Shown piece after piece: positions 16,981 to 25,917 of a DNA stretch of 64,000 nucleotides. The first letter of the stretch is position 1; every line of letters begins with the position of its first letter. The position numbers were made by a program, and so were the translations under genes. The DNA is from Streptomyces antarcticus (GTDB lineage Bacteria > Actinomycetota > Actinomycetes > Streptomycetales > Streptomycetaceae). Below the pieces are notes generated by a model. That model saw only the letters and a list, made by a program, of their open reading frames with translations, searched no databases and was not told where the DNA came from. The DNA lies in NCBI RefSeq assembly GCF_026627255.1, contig NZ_JAPNLM010000014.1, positions 124,001 through 188,000 on the forward strand, read 5' to 3'.

Positions 16981-19259
16981 GACTTCCGGCACAGACGGCC
17001 GGCGCACCGGCCGCCGCCGCAGCGACCGCGGCGCCCGCTGTGGCCGAGGGGGCACCGGCTGCGGCGGCCCCCCCGGGACCGCAGGGCGGCCTGGAGGACC
17101 GGATCGCCCGCTTCGCGACCATCTGGGGCCGGGCGATCTTCCCGGTCACGGCGACCTCGCTGACCCGCCCCGAGTTCGAGCGGCACCTCCTGCCGCTCAC
17201 CCGGACGCTCGCCGAGGCCCTGCACGCCCGGCCCTTCGACGCCGGCGTGGCCCAGCGGGTCGGGGCGGAACTCGTCGCGGTGCACTGCACCGACCCCGAG
17301 GCCCTCGCGGGCACCCTCGGCGTCATCGAGTCCTACCTGGTCCTGTACTGCGGCTCGGTGGCCCCGGCGGGGCCCGTGGCCTCCGGAGCGGGCGGCACCG
17401 AGGAGTACAGGTCCCGCTGCGCCCGGCTCCAGCACGGGATCGCGGCCGGCTTCGCGCGGGCCCTGCGCGAGCGGACGCTCAAGGAGCAGGAGGCCATCGC
17501 CCGTTCCGCGCTGACCGCCCGCATCGACGCCCAGCAGGCACTGCACGCGAGCGAGGCGCGCTTCCGGGCGGTGTTCGAGGGAGCGGCCGTCGGCATCGGG
17601 ATCGCCGACCTGGACGGCAACGTGCTGGAGGCCAATGACGCGCTGCTCCAGATGTTCGGCGGCCTGGAGGGCCACGTCCGCGGCCGCAAGGTCAGCGAGT
17701 GGGGACACCCGGACGACACCCCGCACGTCTGGCGGATGTACGGCGAACTGGTCCGCGGCGAGCGCGAGAGCTACCGCGTGGAGAAGCCCTACTACCGGCA
17801 CGACGGCACCGTGCTCTGGACCAACCTGACGGTGTCGCTGCTGCGCGACGCCGAGGGTGTGCCGCAGTACCAGCTGGCACTGATGGAGGACACGACCGAG
17901 CGACGGCTGCTGAACCTGCGGCTGCGCTACGAGGCCACCCACGACGCCCTGACCGGGCTGCCCAACCGGACCCTGTTCTTCGAACGGCTGGAGAAGGCCC
18001 TGAGCGGGGCCGGCGGCAGCCGCTTCGGCCTGTGTTACCTGGACCTCGACGGATTCAAGGCGGTCAACGACAGCCTCGGCCACTCGGCGGGAGACCGGCT
18101 CCTGGTCGAGGTCGCCGACCGGCTGCAGAGCTGTGCCACCGGTCCCGGCGAGGTGGTCGCCCGGCTCGGCGGCGACGAGTTCGTCGCGCTGACCACCGGC
18201 TCGGACACCGAGGAGAAGGTGACCGACCTCGCGGTCCGCATCCTGTCCGCGCTGTCGACGCCGATCCGCATCGAGGGCCGGGAGCTGACGGTCCGGGGCA
18301 GCATCGGCATCGTCGAGGGCCGCGCCAGGGAGCGCACCCCGGCGGAGGTGCTGCGCAGCGCCGACATCACCATGTACCGGGCCAAGGCGGCCGGCGGGAA
18401 CCGCTTCGAGTTCGCCGACGCCGAGGCCGACGCCCGGGCCATCACCCGGCACGGACTGACCAACGCCCTGCCGGCGGCGCTGGAGCGCGGCGAGTTCTTC
18501 ATCGAGTACCAGCCGCTGGTGCACATGCACGACGGAAGCGTGCACGGCGCCGAGGCGCTGGTGCGCTGGTCGCACCCGCAGTACGGCGTGCTCGGGCCGG
18601 ACCGGTTCATCCCGCTCGCGGAACGGACCGGGCTGATCATCCCCCTCGGCCGATGGGTCCTTGAGGAGTCCGTCCGCCAGGCCCGCAACTGGCAGCGTCA
18701 GCTCGGCGGCGCGTCCCTGCGGATCAACGTCAACCTCTCGCCGACCCAGCTGCACCACCCCGGCCTGGTCGCCGACACCGTTGCGGTACTGGAGAAGTCG
18801 GGCCTGGCCCCCGGGGCGCTGTGCCTGGAGGTCACCGAATCGGCCCTGATCGGCGCCGACGACGAACTCCTCGAACCGCTGCGCCGGCTCGCCGCCCTGG
18901 GTGTGGACATCGCCCTCGACGACTTCGGCACGGGCTACTCGAACCTCGCCAACCTGCGCCGCCTGCCGGTCAGCGTCCTGAAGCTGGACCGCTCCTTCAC
19001 GCAGGGGATGCAGCAGAGTCCCGCGAACCCGGTCGACGTCAAGATCGTGGAGGGGATCGTCGCCCTGGCCCACAGTCTCGAACTGGCCGTCACCGTCGAG
19101 GGCGTGGAGACCGGCGCGCAGGCGGCCCAGCTCCGCGCCCTCGGCTGTGACACCGCGCAGGGCTGGTACTACGCGCGCCCCGGAGCACCGGACCGCATCC
19201 ACACCCTCTCCCTCTCGGACGCCGTGCCCACTCCCGCCCCCAGCTCCACCTTCTCCTGA
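16977..19259 (+). CDS. rmdA: PAS-GGDEF-EAL cyclic di-GMP protein, RmdA-like
   Basis: A 760-residue cytoplasmic protein. An Ala-rich and regulatory N-terminus (1-185) is followed by a PAS domain (about 190-310), a GGDEF domain with intact RLGGDEF (about residue 398) and an EAL domain with GAEALVRW (about 524) and DDFGTGYSNL. Both catalytic motifs look intact, so it may make and degrade c-di-GMP. S. coelicolor RmdA (SCO0928) has this PAS-GGDEF-EAL order and, from memory, lies close to the sdh genes as here; the symbol rests on that. No RxxD inhibitory site is evident before GGDEF. The GTG start is coupled to the methyltransferase. Confidence 0.8.
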   Translation: MRLPAQTAGAPAAAAATAAPAVAEGAPAAAAPPGPQGGLEDRIARFATIWGRAIFPVTATSLTRPEFERHLLPLTRTLAEALHARPFDAGVAQRVGAELVAVHCTDPEALAGTLGVIESYLVLYCGSVAPAGPVASGAGGTEEYRSRCARLQHGIAAGFARALRERTLKEQEAIARSALTARIDAQQALHASEARFRAVFEGAAVGIGIADLDGNVLEANDALLQMFGGLEGHVRGRKVSEWGHPDDTPHVWRMYGELVRGERESYRVEKPYYRHDGTVLWTNLTVSLLRDAEGVPQYQLALMEDTTERRLLNLRLRYEATHDALTGLPNRTLFFERLEKALSGAGGSRFGLCYLDLDGFKAVNDSLGHSAGDRLLVEVADRLQSCATGPGEVVARLGGDEFVALTTGSDTEEKVTDLAVRILSALSTPIRIEGRELTVRGSIGIVEGRARERTPAEVLRSADITMYRAKAAGGNRFEFADAEADARAITRHGLTNALPAALERGEFFIEYQPLVHMHDGSVHGAEALVRWSHPQYGVLGPDRFIPLAERTGLIIPLGRWVLEESVRQARNWQRQLGGASLRINVNLSPTQLHHPGLVADTVAVLEKSGLAPGALCLEVTESALIGADDELLEPLRRLAALGVDIALDDFGTGYSNLANLRRLPVSVLKLDRSFTQGMQQSPANPVDVKIVEGIVALAHSLELAVTVEGVETGAQAAQLRALGCDTAQGWYYARPGAPDRIHTLSLSDAVPTPAPSSTFS

Positions 19260-19315
19260 CGCGCGCGGCCGGGAGCCGATGGCAGAGGACCCCCGGCTGC
19301 CCCCGCTTTCGTGGG

Positions 19316-20206
19316 GTGAACTGGTTCGACACGGTGGACTTCCCCAAGGATGGCGACGGTTGCCGCTGGGATGCCACCCCGCACGACCCGGTGACCCGCG
19401 TCCGCTTCCAAGGTGTCGGGCACGTCAAGGTGCATCAGCACCGGCCCGTGGTCGGCAGGGTCAAGACCGTGTCGGTCAAGCGCGAGGGCCGTAAGTGGTT
19501 CGTGGTGCTGACCGCCGAGCAGGACCAGCCCGAACCGCTACCCGCGACCGGCTCGGTAGTCGGCATCGACATGGGCATCGCGAACTTCCTCGCCGACTCG
19601 AATGGTGCCTTCGTCCCCAACCCGCGCCACGGCCGTACCAACGCGGACCGGCTCGCCTCCGCTCAGCAGGCTCTCGCCCGGTTCCCCCGTGTCCGCCGCG
19701 ACAAGCGCACCGCCCACCACCGGCGGGCTGTCGGGAAGGTCGCCAAGCTGCACGGCAAGGTCCGGCGCCAGCGCCTGGACCACGCGCACAAGACCGCGCT
19801 CGGCCTGGTCCGCGAACACGACTTCATCGCGCACGAAGACCTCAAGATCCGCAACATGGTCAAGACGGTCGCGCCGAAGCCCGACCCCGGGCAGCCGGGC
19901 AGCTTCCTGCCCAACGGTGCAGCCGCCAAGACCGGACTCAACCGTTCGATCTCTGATGCCGGTTGGGGGGTGTTCCGCGCGATCCTGAACGCAAAGGCTG
20001 AGAGGGCCGGGCGGGAAGTGATGGCCGTGGACCCCCGCGACACCTCCCGGCGGTGCCCCGAATGCGGGCACACCGCCAAGGAGAACCGGCCCACACAGGA
20101 CACGTTCCACTGCGTTAGCTGCGGCCACCTCGCGCACGCCGACACGGTGGGCGCCGTCAATGTTCTACGGGCCGGGCTGGTCCGTCGCGAGCCTCAACCG
20201 GCATAG
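19316..20206 (+). pseudogene. tnpB: tnpB, N-terminally truncated RNA-guided nuclease
   Basis: A 296-residue reading frame, versus about 400 for full TnpB. The missing part is the N-terminal WED/REC region. What remains covers the RuvC core: the first Asp in GIDMGIANF, the Glu in IAHEDLKIRNM, the zinc ribbon CPEC...CVSC, and the third Asp in HADTVGAVNVL. All three catalytic acids are kept and the frame is clean. Without the N-terminal part it should not hold its guide RNA or recognise a target motif, so it is called a pseudogene. The GTG at 19316 is only the first start in the fragment. Confidence 0.8.
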
Positions 20207-20242
20207 CGAGAAGCCCCCTCCTTCAGGAGGGGGAGAAGTCAC
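20207..20242 (+). ncRNA. IS605 right-end hairpin / likely 3' end of the omegaRNA scaffold
   Basis: A perfect 8-bp stem CCCCCTCC / GGAGGGGG with a TTCA loop (20214-20233) starts eight bases after the tnpB stop, followed by AGAAGTCAC. This is the form of IS605-group right ends whose transcript makes the TnpB guide scaffold. If so, the guide would be read from 20243 onward, inside the broken monooxygenase gene. Confidence 0.55.
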
Positions 20243-20515
20243 GAAGAGGGCCCCTTCGTAGGGGGTGTCGCTGACATGGGCGCCGTCGAAGTACTTGCGG
20301 AAGACGAGCCCGCGGCTGCCGATGCCTGCGAGCCGCCCGGCCACGTCCAGCCCTTCGAGGAGCTCCAGGGTGTCGGGGTGAAGCGTCTTGCCGCGGGATT
20401 CGCGGTGCGGCGCGGAGCGCTGGTCGACGATCCGCACCCCCGCACCGCGGCGGGCCATTTCGCACGCCAGGGTCAGCCCTGTGGGGCCGGCTCCGGCGAT
20501 CAGTACGTCAGTCAT
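20243..20515 (-). pseudogene. 5' fragment of an FAD-dependent monooxygenase gene
   Basis: About 90 residues of the N-terminus of a PheA/TfdB-type flavin monooxygenase: the dinucleotide-binding motif LIAGAGPTGLTLACEMARRG, then RIVDQRSAPHRESRGKTLHPDTLELL. Reading runs without a stop into the IS right end, where homology ceases, and terminates at 20165 inside tnpB. The rest of the gene is not found on the far side of the IS, so the event was an insertion followed by a deletion. It is divergent from a TetR gene, the usual arrangement for such oxygenases. Confidence 0.8.
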
Positions 20516-20643
20516 CGCGAGTCTTCCTCTGCGTGTGATCCCCGTCGACCTCGTGTCGATGTCTCAAGGGAAGCGCCTCGCGGGATAAAAAGCAACCTGG
20601 TTACAAAAATTACTCAGTCACGAATCCGTGCTACGGTGTACGC
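20516..20643. promoter_or_regulatory. Divergent promoter region of the TetR gene and broken monooxygenase
   Basis: An AT-rich patch by local standards (20586-20643) contains AACCTGGTT (AACC-T-GGTT) followed by ACAAAAATTACTCAGTC. The interrupted palindrome could be part of a TetR operator. No second copy confirms it. Confidence 0.35.
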
Positions 20644-21288
20644 ATGGAAAACACGACGGGTCTCCGTGAGAACAAGAAGCTGCGTACGCGCCGCCAGCTG
20701 GCGGCCACGGCGCTCGAACTCTTTCTGGAACGCGGCTTCGACGCCGTCTCCGTGGCGGACATCGCCGCCGCGGCGGAAGTCTCCAAGCCCACGCTGTTCC
20801 GGTACTTCCCGAGCAAGGAGGATCTGGTGCTGGACCGGTTCGCCGACCACCAGGACGAGGCGGCGCGCATCGTGCGGGACCGGATGCCGGGGCGGGGCCC
20901 CGTCGGCGCCCTGCACGAGCACTTCGTCGTGGCCCTGGCGGAGCGCGATCCGATCACCGGTCTGTGCGACCACCCCGACGTCCTGGCCTTCCAGAAGCTG
21001 GTCTACTCCACCGCCGGCCTCGAGACGCGGCTGGCCCACTACGGCGCGCGGGAGGCGGACCTGCTCGCCGATGTGCTCGAAGCCGAGTCGGTTCCGCCGC
21101 TCACCGCCCGGCTGGCGGCCCTGAACCTGGTGACCGCCCGTCAGGAGCTGGGCCGGGCGAACTACCGTCGGATCGATTCAGGCAAGAGCGCCGACGAGGC
21201 CCACCCGGAGGCCGTGGCTGAAGCCGACCAGGCCTTCGGAATGCTGGCCGGCGGGCTCGAGCGGGTCCTGCCCATACGCGGGGCCTGA
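20644..21288 (+). CDS. TetR-family transcriptional regulator
   Basis: A 214-residue regulator. The N-terminal TetR helix-turn-helix reads TALELFLERGFDAVSVADIAAAAEVSKPTLFRYFPSKEDL, and the C-terminal part is the ligand-binding helical domain with an MftR-like pattern. It is transcribed away from the interrupted FAD monooxygenase gene, which it probably controlled. With that target destroyed, the regulator may now only control itself. Length and frame are normal. Confidence 0.9.
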   Translation: MENTTGLRENKKLRTRRQLAATALELFLERGFDAVSVADIAAAAEVSKPTLFRYFPSKEDLVLDRFADHQDEAARIVRDRMPGRGPVGALHEHFVVALAERDPITGLCDHPDVLAFQKLVYSTAGLETRLAHYGAREADLLADVLEAESVPPLTARLAALNLVTARQELGRANYRRIDSGKSADEAHPEAVAEADQAFGMLAGGLERVLPIRGA

Positions 21289-21306
21289 TCCGCGCGGGCC
21301 GCCAGG

Positions 21307-22185
21307 TCAGCCGATCAGGATGCGCTTCAGTTCGCGGGCGGCGCGCGGCGGAGCCACGTCCGTGCGGTGCGCCAGGGCGATCGTGCGGCGCAGGGGCGAA
21401 CCGGCCAGCGGAGTCGCCCGCAGGCCCGGGCCCGCGCGGTCGACCACCATCGCCGGGACCACCGCCACCCCCAGTCCGGCCCGGACGAAGCCGAGCACCG
21501 CGTCCATCTCGCCGCCCTCCACGGTGAACACCGGCTCGAAGCCCTCCGCGCGGCAGGCCGTCACCGTCATCTCCCGCAGGTCGTAGCCGTGCCGGAACAT
21601 CACCATCGGCTCGTCCCGCAGCCCGGAGATGGTCAGCTCTCGGCCTCCGCCGGGCGCCGGAAGCTCGGACGAGGACACCACCACCAGGTCCTCCGTCAGC
21701 AGCTCCACCGTCGTCAGCGCCGGAGCCGAAGGCGGCAGGGGCAGCGCGATCAGAGCCAGGTCCAGCGCCCCGCGCGCCAGTTCCCGTACGAGGTCGAGAG
21801 AGCCGCTCTCCTCGATGAGCAGCTCGATCCCCGGATGCGCCGTGTGGAAGGCGCGCAGCACATCCGGCAGCAGACCCGTGCACACGCTCGGGGTGGCGCC
21901 CAGCCGGACCCGGCCGCGCCGCAGCTGAGCCAGCTCCTGCACCTCCAGGCGGGCCGTGTCCGCGTCCGCCAGGATCCGCCGAGCGAGCGGCAGCAGGGCA
22001 TCACCCGCGTCCGTGAGCGCGATGTTCCCCCGAGCCCGGCTGAAGAGCTCCGCCCCCAGCTCCCGCTCGAGCGCCTTGATCTGCTGGGAGAGCGAGGGCT
22101 GGGCCACGTGCACCCGCTCCGCGGCCCGGGTGAAGTGCCGGGTCTCCGCCACGGCCACGAAGTACAGGAGTTGCTGGAACTGCAT
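21307..22185 (-). CDS. LysR-family regulator divergent to sdhCAB
   Basis: A 292-residue LysR-type regulator. The winged HTH reads FVAVAETRHFTRAAERVHVAQPSLSQQIKALERELG, followed by a linker helix and a periplasmic-binding-type effector domain. It starts 95 bases before sdhC on the opposite strand, with a perfect T-N11-A box in the gap, so it most likely controls the succinate dehydrogenase operon and itself. The effector ligand is not evident from the sequence. Confidence 0.92.
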   Translation of the reverse strand: MQFQQLLYFVAVAETRHFTRAAERVHVAQPSLSQQIKALERELGAELFSRARGNIALTDAGDALLPLARRILADADTARLEVQELAQLRRGRVRLGATPSVCTGLLPDVLRAFHTAHPGIELLIEESGSLDLVRELARGALDLALIALPLPPSAPALTTVELLTEDLVVVSSSELPAPGGGRELTISGLRDEPMVMFRHGYDLREMTVTACRAEGFEPVFTVEGGEMDAVLGFVRAGLGVAVVPAMVVDRAGPGLRATPLAGSPLRRTIALAHRTDVAPPRAARELKRILIG

Positions 22186-22206
22186 ACGCCCAGGTTACGC
22201 CCCCTC

Positions 22207-22221
22207 ATAGGCAGGGGCTAT
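22207..22221. promoter_or_regulatory. LysR-type binding box ATAG-N7-CTAT
   Basis: ATAG (22207-22210), seven bases, CTAT (22218-22221): a perfect T-N11-A interrupted palindrome. It is 21 bases upstream of the LysR ATG and 59 bases upstream of the sdhC ATG, as expected for an autoregulatory and activating site. Confidence 0.65.
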
Positions 22222-22280
22222 CGACAGGAGCTCCATCATGTCTTGGACCTTTCAGGACCTTGGTCCTTACCGTCTGTGCC

Positions 22281-22985
22281 ATGGCTCTGGCAACGCGGAC
22301 GGACCGACGGCCGTCCACCACACGCACGATCTGGGACTCGTCGGTCGGCAAGAAGGCCGTGATGGCGGTCTCCGGCCTGGTCATGCTCGGCTACCTCGTC
22401 GTGCACATGCTCGGCAACCTCAAGATCTTCTTCGGGGCGGACGAATTCAACGGGTACGCCCACTGGCTGCGCACCCTCGGCTCGCCGTTCCTGCACCACG
22501 AGTGGGCACTGTGGATCGTGAGGGTGGCGCTGCTGGCAGCCGTCGCCGCCCATGCCGTGTCCGCGTACCAGCTCAGCCGGCGGGACATAAAGGCCCGCCC
22601 CGTGAAGTACGCGCACAAGCGCCGCCGTGCGAGCTACGCCACCCGCACCATGCGCTGGGGCGGCGTCATCCTGGCCCTGTTCATCGTGTGGCACCTGCTC
22701 GACCTCACCACGCTCACCGTGAACGAGCGCGCGTGGGCCGGCCACCCCTACGAGAACGTCCTCTCGACCTTCTCCACCTGGTACGGGAACACCGTTTACA
22801 TCGTGGCGATGGGAGCCCTCGGCCTGCACGTCCGCCACGGCTTCTGGAGTGCCGCCCAGACCCTCGGCGCGGGCAGCGCCCGGCGCGACCGGGCGCTGAA
22901 GTTCCTGGCCAATGCCCTGGCCCTCGTCCTCTTCGCGGGCTTCGTGTCCGTCCCCGTCGCCGTCATGACCGGAGTGGTGAGCTGA
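22281..22985 (+). CDS. sdhC: Succinate dehydrogenase cytochrome b subunit
   Basis: A 234-residue membrane anchor of the b558-type family with five hydrophobic helices, the first at VMAVSGLVMLGYLVVHMLGN and the last at ANALALVLFAGFVSVPVAV. Histidines placed within the helices (for example LVVHMLGN, IVWHLLDL, LGLHVRHG) are candidate haem ligands. It carries electrons between SdhB and the quinone pool. ATG 22281 avoids a short unlikely extension. The sdhA ATG follows two bases after its stop. No separate SdhD is present, as expected for the single-anchor class. Confidence 0.9.
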   Translation: MALATRTDRRPSTTRTIWDSSVGKKAVMAVSGLVMLGYLVVHMLGNLKIFFGADEFNGYAHWLRTLGSPFLHHEWALWIVRVALLAAVAAHAVSAYQLSRRDIKARPVKYAHKRRRASYATRTMRWGGVILALFIVWHLLDLTTLTVNERAWAGHPYENVLSTFSTWYGNTVYIVAMGALGLHVRHGFWSAAQTLGAGSARRDRALKFLANALALVLFAGFVSVPVAVMTGVVS

Positions 22986-22987
22986 CC

Positions 22988-24943
22988 ATGAGCCCCAACG
23001 ACAGCAGCTTCGTCCACTACACCACCGGTGAGCCCCTGGCCGACGCCAAGGCCCCCGAAGGCCCGATCGCGGAACGCTGGGACCGCCGCCGCTTCGGGGC
23101 CAGGCTCGTGAACCCGGCCAACCGCCGCAAGCACACCGTCATCGTCGTCGGCACCGGCCTGGCGGGCGGTGCCGCCGGCGCCACCCTCGCCGAACAGGGC
23201 TACCACGTCGTCCAGTTCTGCTTCTCGGACTCTCCTCGCCGCGCCCACTCCATCGCCGCTCAGGGCGGCATCAACGCCGCGAAGAACTACCGCAACGACG
23301 GCGACTCGGTGCACCGCCTCTTCTACGACACCGTCAAGGGAGGGGACTTCCGCGCCCGCGAGTCCAACGTCCACCGCCTCGCGCAGATCTCCGTCGAGAT
23401 CATCGACCAGTGCGTGGCGCAGGGCGTCCCCTTCGCCCGCGAGTACGGCGGCCTCCTCGACACCCGCTCCTTCGGCGGAGTCCAGGTCTCCCGCACCTTC
23501 TACGCCCGCGGCCAGACCGGACAGCAGCTCCTCCTCGGCGCCTACCAGGCACTCTCCCGGCAGATCGCCGCTGGCAACGTCGAGATGCACGCCCGCACCG
23601 AGATGCTCGACCTGATCGTGGTCGACGGAGTGGCCCGCGGAATTGTGGCCCGCGACCTGGTCTCCGGGGAGATCACCACTCACCACGCCGACGCGGTGGT
23701 GCTGGCGAGCGGCGGTTACGGCAACGTCTTCTATCTCTCCACCAACGCCATGAACTCCAACGCGACGGCCGTCTGGCGCGCGCACCGGCGCGGGGCGTAC
23801 TTCGCCAACCCCTGCTTCACCCAGATCCACCCCACCTGCATCCCGCGCACCGGCGACCACCAGTCCAAGCTCACCTTGATGAGCGAGTCCCTGCGCAACG
23901 ACGGCCGCATCTGGGTCCCCAAGGCCGAGGGCGACCACCGCCCCGCCGCGGACATCCCCGAGTCCGAGCGCGACTACTACCTGGAGCGGATCTACCCCTC
24001 CTTCGGCAACCTCGTCCCCCGCGACATAGCCTCCCGCGCCGCCAAGAACGTCTGTGACGAGGGCCGCGGCGTCGGCCCGGGCGGCCAGGGCGTCTACCTC
24101 GACTTCGCCGACGCCATCCGCCGCATGGGCCGGGACAAGGTCGCCGAGAAGTACGGCAACCTCTTCGAGATGTACGAGCGGATCACCGCGGAGAACCCGT
24201 ACGAGGTCCCCATGAGGATCTACCCCGCCGTCCACTACACGATGGGCGGCCTGTGGGTCGACTACGACCTCCAGACCACCGTCCCCGGTCTCTTCGCGAT
24301 CGGGGAGGCCAACTTCTCCGACCACGGAGCCAACCGGCTCGGCGCGTCCGCCCTGATGCAGGGACTGGCCGACGGCTACTTCGTACTGCCCTCCACCATC
24401 AACGACTACCTGGCCCGCCACCCCCACCGGGAGGCCGTCGACGACACCCACCCCGAGACCGCCGCCGCCCTGCGCGAGACCCGCGAGCGCCTCGCGAGGC
24501 TGCTCTCCGTCGACGGCGACCGCACCCCGGACTCCTTCCACCGGGAGATCGGCGAACTCATGTGGGAGTACTGCGGCATGGCCCGCACCGAGGAGGGGCT
24601 GCGCAAGGCGCTCCAGCGGATCCCGGAGATACGCGACGAGTTCTGGCGGCGGATCAAGGTCCCCGGCCGCGGCGAGGAGTTCAACCAGTCGCTGGAGAAG
24701 GCCAACCGCATCGTCGACTACCTGGAACTCGCCGAGCTGATGTGCCTCGACGCCCTCCACCGCGCGGAATCCTGCGGCGGCCACTTCCGCGGGGAGTCCC
24801 AGACCGCGGCGGGCGAGGCCGAGCGGCGCGACGAGGAGTTCTCGTACGCCGCGGCCTGGGAGTTCACGGGCGGCGCCCCCGTCCTGCACAAGGAAGACCT
24901 CGTCTTCGAGTACGTCCACCCCACCCAGCGGAGCTACGCATGA
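22988..24943 (+). CDS. sdhA: Succinate dehydrogenase / fumarate reductase flavoprotein subunit
   Basis: A 651-residue flavoprotein. FAD binding is shown by VIVVGTGLAGGAAGATLAEQGY, the covalent-FAD His region by RRAHSIAAQGGINAAKNY, and the active site by the HYTMGGLWVDYD and NRLGASALMQGL segments. It oxidises succinate to fumarate on the cytoplasmic face. The length matches the Bacillus/actinobacterial class that pairs with a single cytochrome b. Its stop overlaps the sdhB ATG (ATGA). Confidence 0.95.
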   Translation: MSPNDSSFVHYTTGEPLADAKAPEGPIAERWDRRRFGARLVNPANRRKHTVIVVGTGLAGGAAGATLAEQGYHVVQFCFSDSPRRAHSIAAQGGINAAKNYRNDGDSVHRLFYDTVKGGDFRARESNVHRLAQISVEIIDQCVAQGVPFAREYGGLLDTRSFGGVQVSRTFYARGQTGQQLLLGAYQALSRQIAAGNVEMHARTEMLDLIVVDGVARGIVARDLVSGEITTHHADAVVLASGGYGNVFYLSTNAMNSNATAVWRAHRRGAYFANPCFTQIHPTCIPRTGDHQSKLTLMSESLRNDGRIWVPKAEGDHRPAADIPESERDYYLERIYPSFGNLVPRDIASRAAKNVCDEGRGVGPGGQGVYLDFADAIRRMGRDKVAEKYGNLFEMYERITAENPYEVPMRIYPAVHYTMGGLWVDYDLQTTVPGLFAIGEANFSDHGANRLGASALMQGLADGYFVLPSTINDYLARHPHREAVDDTHPETAAALRETRERLARLLSVDGDRTPDSFHREIGELMWEYCGMARTEEGLRKALQRIPEIRDEFWRRIKVPGRGEEFNQSLEKANRIVDYLELAELMCLDALHRAESCGGHFRGESQTAAGEAERRDEEFSYAAAWEFTGGAPVLHKEDLVFEYVHPTQRSYA

Positions 24944-25686
24944 AGCTCACCCTGCGCGTCTGGCGCCAGCAGAGCCCCGACGCCCCCGGCGCCATGGCCT
25001 CCTACGCGGTCGACGGCATCTCGAAGGACATGTCCTTCCTGGAGATGCTCGACACCCTCAACGAGGACCTCATCCTGCGCGGCGAGGACCCGGTCGCCTT
25101 TGACCACGACTGCCGCGAGGGGATCTGCGGCGCGTGCAGCCTCGTCATCAACGGCGACGCCCACGGGCCCGAGCGCACCACCACCTGCCAGCTCCACATG
25201 CGGTCCTTCGCCGACGGCGACACCATCGACGTCGAGCCCTGGCGGGCCGCCGCCTTCCCCGTGGTCAAGGACCTCGTCGTCGACCGCGGCTCCTTCGACC
25301 GGATCATCCAGGCCGGCGGGTACATCACCGCCCCCACCGGCGCCGCCCCCGAGGCACACGCCACCGCCGTGCCCAAGCACGACGCCGACCACGCCTTCGA
25401 ACACGCGGAATGCATAGGCTGCGGCGCGTGCGTGGCCGCCTGTCCCAACGGCTCGGCGATGCTCTTCACCTCGGCCAAGATCAACCACCTCAATGTCCTC
25501 CCGCAGGGCTCGCCCGAGCGGGAGACCCGCGTCCTGGACATGGTGGCCACGATGGACGAGGAGGGGTTCGGCGGCTGCACCCTCGCCGGGGAGTGCGCCA
25601 CGGCCTGCCCCAAGGGCATCGCGCTTCCCTCGATCACCGCGATGAACAAGGAGTGGCTGCGGGCGCTCCGCAAGGGACTGCGCTGA
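24940..25686 (+). CDS. sdhB: Succinate dehydrogenase iron-sulfur subunit
   Basis: A 248-residue protein. The N-terminal [2Fe-2S] domain has CREGICGACS plus a downstream Cys (TTTCQLHM). The C-terminal domain carries CIGCGACVAACP and a later CATACPKGI for the [4Fe-4S] and [3Fe-4S] clusters. It relays electrons from SdhA to SdhC. It is the third gene of the operon and is coupled to sdhA by a 4-base overlap. Confidence 0.95.
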   Translation: MKLTLRVWRQQSPDAPGAMASYAVDGISKDMSFLEMLDTLNEDLILRGEDPVAFDHDCREGICGACSLVINGDAHGPERTTTCQLHMRSFADGDTIDVEPWRAAAFPVVKDLVVDRGSFDRIIQAGGYITAPTGAAPEAHATAVPKHDADHAFEHAECIGCGACVAACPNGSAMLFTSAKINHLNVLPQGSPERETRVLDMVATMDEEGFGGCTLAGECATACPKGIALPSITAMNKEWLRALRKGLR

Positions 25687-25917
25687 TCCGCGCGGCACGG
25701 GAGACCGCCGGGAGGCGCCCCGGGAACGCGCCGGGACGGCGCCGGGAGGGCGCCGGATCCCCGGTGGGCACGGGCATGAGAGTCGGATGAGAAACCACCG
25801 GGAGACGGAAGTCCCGTTCATCCGCCGTAGGCGTCGGCTTATGCTGACGTTGGCTTTTCGGGGGGCTGCCGGACCGGCAGAAGGCCTGTCGCGTCCGCGA
25901 ACCCCGAGGTGTAGAAG

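Larger units (their letters stand above)
19316..20242 (+). mobile_element. Left-truncated IS200/IS605-family element (TnpB only)
   Basis: The segment holds the C-terminal three quarters of tnpB and an intact right end with a hairpin. No TnpA (Y1) gene and no left-end hairpin are present. The left boundary is the point where TnpB homology begins, about 60 bases after the rmdA-like stop. On the right the element abuts a broken monooxygenase gene. Confidence 0.75.
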
